NCBI GenBank assembly: GCA_008638375.1
Contig: CM018036.1
Location: forward strand, 2,268,001-2,332,000
Direction: 5' to 3'
Origin: Nyssa sinensis
Taxonomy: Eukaryota > Streptophyta > Magnoliopsida > Cornales > Nyssaceae
DNA: 64,000 nucleotides
The notes beneath the pieces were generated by a model, which saw nothing but the letters and a program-made list of their open reading frames with translations, was not told where the DNA came from and searched no databases. Both the position numbers and the translations under genes were made by a program. Below are positions 60,087-64,000 of this stretch, in pieces. Position 1 is the stretch's first letter. Each line of letters starts with the position of its first letter.

Positions 60087-60417
60087 AAATTCATTGGAAA
60101 AGTTCCATTTACTCAAATAAAACCCGGAAGGAGTTATCCAACTAAGTAAACCAAAAAAAAAAATTGTAAAATTATACGACATTCTAACCCGTGGTCAGTA
60201 TGCAATGCAAACACTATGAGGCTGTGAACTCATTCTTACATTATCTTATATTTAAAGGATATATGCATGTTGAAGGAAGTGCTCAGGTTTATGCATAAGC
60301 TAAACTTGAACATCCAGTGGTTACAATTCTCAGAAAAAGATTGCATACCGATCTTTGCCTCTCCTTAAAGACAAAAGCTTTGGTTGTGCAGTTGGATCTG
60401 GAAGTTCATTCCGGAAT
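51231..60417 (-). CDS. ELF7: RNA polymerase II-associated factor 1 homologue (PAF1; ELF7/VIP2), 3' eleven exons, 5' end missing
   Basis: Minus-strand exons: 60417-60349, 55592-55485, 55385-55202, 55107-55031, 54919-54800, 53588-53483, 52219-52133, 51985-51917, 51827-51756, 51647-51504, 51371-51231. All are GT-AG with consistent phase, giving 1177 nt and 391 residues to the stop at 51231. The sequence runs through the Paf1 domain: FRNELPDPTAQPKLLSL, VEPDLGIPLDLLDLSVY, KKDGIKRKERPTDKGVSWL, SFEACKSRPVHATN, FDRYDDQFVIAAFD and LPTKLILRKKRAKEGKSSDE, with an acidic-hydrophilic tail. Paf1 is a core subunit of the nuclear PAF1 elongation complex. It is needed for histone H2B ubiquitination and H3K4/K36 methylation, and in Arabidopsis for FLC expression. 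The first exon shown starts mid-codon. The expected FLCKLR-type upstream exon is not in 60418-64000, so the gene probably continues past the window. Intron 55593-60348 is loaded with transposons. Confidence 0.92.
53923..54055 (+). mobile_element. Possible SINE with tRNA-like B box
   Basis: CCATTGCTTAGACACCGG and ACGCAAGTTCAAGTCTAA are spaced as A and B boxes. The 3' body TCTCCAGTCTACCCTCGCCC resembles plant SINE tails. There is no clear poly(A) end. It lies in an intron of the PAF1 gene, antisense to it. Confidence 0.45.
54562..54690 (-). mobile_element. tRNA-derived SINE, second copy of the 47803 family
   Basis: Read on the minus strand: AACAAGCTCTAGCTTGGTTGG, then GAGGGTTCAAATCTCC (B box), GGGCAACG, (GT)n, and ATTTACCTATC followed by an A run. 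The body matches 47803-47904. The final ATTTACCTATCAAAA closely resembles the 3' end of the LINEs here (TTTACTTATCAAAA). It lies in a PAF1-gene intron. Confidence 0.8.
55850..56376. mobile_element. Third copy of the CGGACAC-ended TIR element
   Basis: CTTATGAAGTATGGAAACTCTATTTTG at the left and TGTACTTCTTAG at the right match the ends of the 22523 and 26651 copies. Subterminal units include GTGTCGGACACAACCTGGACAC, CGTCCCGGACATATTAGGGACAC and CATGTCGTATC. Similar GTATC-rich sequence continues to the left (55726-55850), possibly an older nested copy. It lies in the large first intron seen of the PAF1 gene. Confidence 0.65.
56457..57271. mobile_element. TIR element with GGTATGTTTGG ends and a thrice-repeated internal 25-mer
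   Basis: GGGTATGTTTGGTTATA at 56457 faces CTATCCAAACATAACC ending near 57271. The AT-rich interior has no coding content. ATGGTTCAAATTCCAAGAAA occurs at about 56567, 56599 and 57184, all in the same direction. The class is uncertain (MITE or hAT-like). Confidence 0.6.
57298..57990 (-). mobile_element. L1-type LINE fragment (terminal zinc-binding region)
   Basis: The minus strand encodes IKFWKDAWYIDDALKDHYPQ and TPSFRRNFQDWEMEEATRLY at about 57800-57960, then NPKKRGFRLADRCYISKLER and VPLDLFWCLRRRGI. These are the usual order of C-terminal L1 ORF2 blocks. It is truncated on both sides. Confidence 0.75.
58005..58140 (+). mobile_element. Short inverted LINE fragment (zinc-binding region)
   Basis: The plus strand encodes CMCRRERASLNHLLLHYEAA followed by FSPFWSGLVVMP, the reverse-transcriptase zinc-binding pattern, opposite in strand to the fragments on either side. 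Because it is a downstream domain, it is not explained by simple twin priming with 57298-57990. Confidence 0.65.
58147..59250 (-). mobile_element. L1-type LINE fragment with microsatellite-bearing 3' end
   Basis: Read on the minus strand: the region near 59100 carries the KALLGKWLWRVGVEEHVLWR-type block. The zinc-binding block lies around 58600 (NRCSMCKDAVETVDHLLFH), then AWCIW-like residues near 58430 and GGGTTTGCCCCTCTCAGGCA at 58215-58234. The end is a (TA)n(CA)n microsatellite and ATTTACTTATAAAAA at 58147. Between about 58690 and 58830 it is interrupted by a foreign piece with CAAGACTCTAATACCATATT, a common plant LTR/primer-site-like repeat. Confidence 0.7.
58161..58204. repeat. (GT)n(TA)n microsatellite at a LINE 3' end
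   Basis: A short GT run is followed by about 19 TA dinucleotides. It lies inside the 3' end of the minus-strand LINE. Confidence 0.9.
60041..60082. repeat. (GT)n(TA)n microsatellite
   Basis: GT repeats run at 60041-60054 and then TA repeats to 60082, in the PAF1-gene intron close to exon 60349-60417. No LINE tail was recognised beside this one. Confidence 0.9.
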
Positions 60418-61414
60418 CTTCAAAGAGGAGACAAGAAGAAAATTGACTGTCAGATTTGATAATAAAGAAAGAATACACTCGCAAAACTGTGAGATGCAAG
60501 CTACCAAAATATTACTTGCCCTGGCACAAGATTGTGCTCAAAGCTAAAGAATTAGAAATTGATTTCAGTGAAGAACGGAATAGAACATATTCATAACAAA
60601 ATAAGTAATATACAAAGTTCATGAAGATAAAACATACCCATGTGGTGGCATAAAATCACAGGCTTAATTGAAAAGAAAAGCACATTTCACAATAGATAGA
60701 AAGGGAGCACGTAAGATGAGCTCAAGAAAAGCAAAAAATTGAACTTTACTATATCATCCACCTATTTTACCAGAAACATTCACATAGCATGGAATCAGCA
60801 GATTTCATATGAGAATCTGAACTTTCCTGTCTTGTAATTTTAAAGTTTAAGATGCCTAATTTTACCAATACATGCATAGATGCTATACATCACCACTTGT
60901 ATCAGAAATTTTCCTTTCAAGTCCTCAAATTTTAGAGTTACCCATATCAAAGTCTGAATGGGTAGGTACAATGCATAGCCTGAGTAAGCTGTTTTATTTT
61001 ATTTTTTATCGTAATTTTTATTTTATTTTTTTTAAAAAGATGTCCCTATTCTATTTCAGCCTTCAAAGTTATCCCACCCTTCTAACTTCTCAGAGATTTA
61101 TACTGCAATTGCTGCTCATGAAGTCCAAATCCAAAATAGAAACACATCTGCACTCCAATATCAACGAAGCAACTACAATGGGTTAATGATCAAGGAAAAA
61201 ACTATAGTCAAGAATTCGGTTGGTATTTAATGTTTGTTATAAGAGAGAATAGAAACTAATTGAACCATTTTTTATATGAAACAACAGATCTTATAAAAAG
61301 CAAAGAAAAAAAAAGAACAGTAAAGTAAGGATGAGGAATCCTTGACACACAAGAAGTTAACAGAAACCATACAAAAGAAATAAAGAGTGAAAACCCCACA
61401 ATTTTTTTGTTCAG

Positions 61415-62285
61415 TAAAGGTGTGCATATATATTAATGGTGCCCAAGGGGAAAATAGGCACAAAATTAAAGACTAAATTCCCAACAGCAAAAATAATCTA
61501 TAAGGCTATCTAAGAATAAGGGGTTAGCTTCTTTCACCCAAATGAAAAACAAACACAAAAAATTGTTCTTAAAGCTCCATTGAGATGATTCGGTTTCTCC
61601 AAAAATCCTTCTATTCCTCTCTCTCCATATACACCAAGCCAGACAAAGAGGAACCATTCTCTAAGCATACCTCACTTCCTTTCTCATGTGGCTGCAACTC
61701 CAACTCAAAAGTCAAAAGCACCTCCCTACAAGAGGATGGTAACACCCAACTACAACCAAAAATAGAGAAAATCAAGTTCCAAGCATCTCTAGTCGTCCTC
61801 CAATAGATTAAAAAATGATCCATTGTTTCCTCTCACACTTGCATAGACAGGATCGACTCGGCTAACAGAACCCTCTCCTTCTAAGATTATCCATAGTTGA
61901 AAAAACATCTCAAGCTGGTACCCAAACAAAAAAAACAACTTTGATTGGAACTCAAGATTTCCAAATTAGTTTCCATGGGAAAGAAACCTCCCTGCCCACC
62001 CACCAAAACCTTATAAAACAATTTCAAAGTGAACTATGTATGGCTATTCATTGTCCAAACCATTATGTCTTCCCTGCCTTCAATTAGATTGAATCTATTC
62101 AACATCCCTGTTAACCTAGCCACCTCTCCAATTCTCAATCATGAAAATTCCTATGGAAACATGGACTCCAGACCACCTCCCCACCGACAAGAGAGACACA
62201 ATCTGCAACTAGGGCTTCCTAATTGCTAGCAAGGTTGAATAACATAGGAAAGCTCCTCTTCGAAGGCCTATCACAAAATCTAATG
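61415..62285 (-). mobile_element. 5'-truncated L1-type LINE fragment
   Basis: The minus strand encodes the zinc-binding region with HFLIYWRTTRDAWNLIFSIF and WVLPSS at 61700-61820, then VPLCLAWCIWRERNRRIFGE and SFKNNFLCLFFIWVKEAN at 61500-61650. The end is GCCTATTTTCCCCTTGGGCA and TATATGCACACC near 61420. It lies upstream of the first recognised PAF1 exon, probably within an intron and in sense with the gene. Confidence 0.8.
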
Positions 62286-64000
62286 AAACTAAGGGAATAC
62301 AATATAAAGAAGGGAGGGAGGTAAAGTCTCCTCTCTGTGCGTGTATGGTTAGACTGCCTACAGTTGTTACATCACGTAATCTATTTCCCGACTCTTTATC
62401 AAGCTAATTGGTTGATAGTAATTAATATTTCTGACATTCAGACAGCACATAAACCTCCTGCCCCAAATCAAGCTGCCACACATACCTTTCTCTCAATTTA
62501 CTACAACAAACTTATAAGTTATCCCAGAAAACACAGATTCCACATTTCAGCACCACCGCATTTAACAGCTTAACTAGAAGAGTCACCTGACCCCTTACCA
62601 TGACCCCCAATATGAACCATGTCATTCTTTCTTACTAGTGCATTTGTTGGTTTTCGTTATACACAGTTATATGGCCCATACCACGTTAATTGGTTTTCTC
62701 TCTTTTTATCTCCTATAGGCGCTACTCCTAACGTCTCATGAATGTGTTCATTTTTAATTCTATCTTTTCTTGTCTTAAAAATCCCTAAATGCCATCAGAG
62801 TATGGTATCAAGATTGAAAATTTTTGTCAGACCTTTGTTTCCGTAGCACTCGAATATATATACCCCACCTCTTCCTTTGAATCTAACAATCTCTTATTAT
62901 GACCTCAATCTTTCACACCAGCATAACAACTAGGTTTTGTAATGGGTTGACATCAAGTCAAACCCAATCTCTGATTCCAATCATCAATGTGAATCTAAAA
63001 CCACAAAACCTAAGCCCCAACACAATTCAACATACAAAGAAAAGTGCAACAACTCCTCTAACATGGAATGAAATTAATAAATGGTAATGTTTATCAGATA
63101 TGACGCATTGAAAAACTCAATCCAAAACAGTGGGATCACCAATCACCTTGGAAAGACATTTTCCTTCCTATGTTTTCTCGTCCGTACCACTTAATGTAGG
63201 CACAAAATATTGTTTACCCATAACAAAGATAGTTTCAGACTTTCAGTTCATGGAATGGGAATGAAAATGCAGCACACCACATACTTTGACATGAGGTATC
63301 ATATTTCTAAACGCGAATATGATTTTCCTTTAACAAGAAGATGACGGATGAAGCATCAATTTTTAAAAGACACAAGTAGTTTTTTATTTATTGAAATTTG
63401 TTTTATTGGAATTCATCATGTAGAACAAAAACTCACCGTACATAATGTAAGTTGAGCAATTGATGTGCCGACACCCTTTTCTAAAATCTTTACTTCAAAA
63501 ACCTTCTTTCTTTATGTTTCTCAAAGAGAAAGATGAGGGAAGTAATAGGATAAGAAATTTTTTATCACAATATTTAGAGCTCTAGAACAAGAATGTAACA
63601 TGTGTAGGCCTATGGGCACAAGCATTCTACAATGCAAATCACTAAGGTCTTACCATTTCCTGGTAACTCTGTGCAGACAAAGGAGACAAAAAAATGTTAC
63701 TTATCTTTCTTCCACAATATCTCACAGGTAATGGCCATTTCTTATAAGCACAATTAGAATGAAACGTAGTACAAGCCTGACAAATTCATATCCCAGTGCA
63801 TAATAACCAGTATAAACTTTTAGAAAGTTCCATGCTTGATAAACCCAATCTTCAAATCAGAATTGAAAGCAAATAATAAATGAAAATTTGTTAATTCGCC
63901 ATAAAGGGACCATCCAATACTACGATCAGAAATTCTCTCACTAGAAAAGTACCAAAAAACAAACAGATGGGAAAATTTTCCAAAACTGGTGTCAGAACAT
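62286..64000. other. Unassigned sequence at the window end
   Basis: No PAF1 upstream exon, transposon protein or RNA gene was recognised. If the PAF1 gene continues beyond 64000, this is its intron. Confidence 0.5.

Noticed and set aside
60640..60662. A possible upstream PAF1 exon ending CCACCACATGG before GTATGT on the minus strand
   Set aside because: The donor looks good, but the translation does not lead into the expected FLCKLR segment, and the phase needed by exon 60417-60349 (two bases of an Arg codon) is not met.
1..64000. CRISPR arrays, operons, phage or other prokaryotic defence systems
   Set aside because: The window is intron-bearing plant nuclear DNA. The repeats seen are microsatellites and transposons, with no regular spacer array.

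Overview
This is a plant nuclear window, most likely from a woody core eudicot. The genes are intron-rich with GT-AG junctions, the DNA between exons is AT-rich, and there are many degenerate L1-type LINEs, tRNA-derived SINEs and small TIR elements. Protein similarity from memory points towards a Fagales- or Vitis-like plant, but the species cannot be fixed from the sequence alone. No bacterial, viral or organellar block was seen.

Layout. (1) 1337-4134, minus: an intact three-exon Fe(II)/2-oxoglutarate oxygenase of the clavaminate synthase-like (At3g21360) type. (2) 6885-10639, plus: a four-exon SPP-motif protein, possibly the plant SKA3/TITAN9-like kinetochore family, whose exon 3 carries two apparent +1 frameshifts. 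(3) 12054-47643, plus: a complete 20-exon MMS19/MET18 gene, the cytosolic Fe-S assembly targeting factor. Its 1157-codon frame is intact across 35.6 kb of transposon-swollen introns. (4) 51231-60417, minus: the 3' eleven exons of the PAF1 homologue (ELF7/VIP2), whose 5' exons are not recognised and probably lie beyond the window. Genes 1 and 2 are divergent, 2 and 3 are tandem, and 3 and 4 converge. There is no operon-like logic. All are single-copy-type housekeeping functions: Fe-S maturation, transcription elongation, probably mitosis, and one oxygenase.

The rest is mobile-element history: at least nine L1-type LINE fragments (one with a twin-priming-style 5' inversion, one with an internal 198-bp tandem duplication), a gag-bearing LTR element split by a LINE, a complete 345-bp TRIM, five SINE-like units, and several non-autonomous elements with reiterated GC-rich ends. 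One of these has a perfect 9-bp target duplication. In MMS19 intron 5 a piece of exon 5 was tandemly duplicated, and one copy was then interrupted by a small element, so the order of events can be read.

No undescribed biological system was found. The most useful leads are the double frameshift in the kinetochore-like gene, the exon duplication plus insertion in MMS19, and the 3' tail shared by the LINEs and a SINE. Exon coordinates come from hand-matched splice sites and reading phase.
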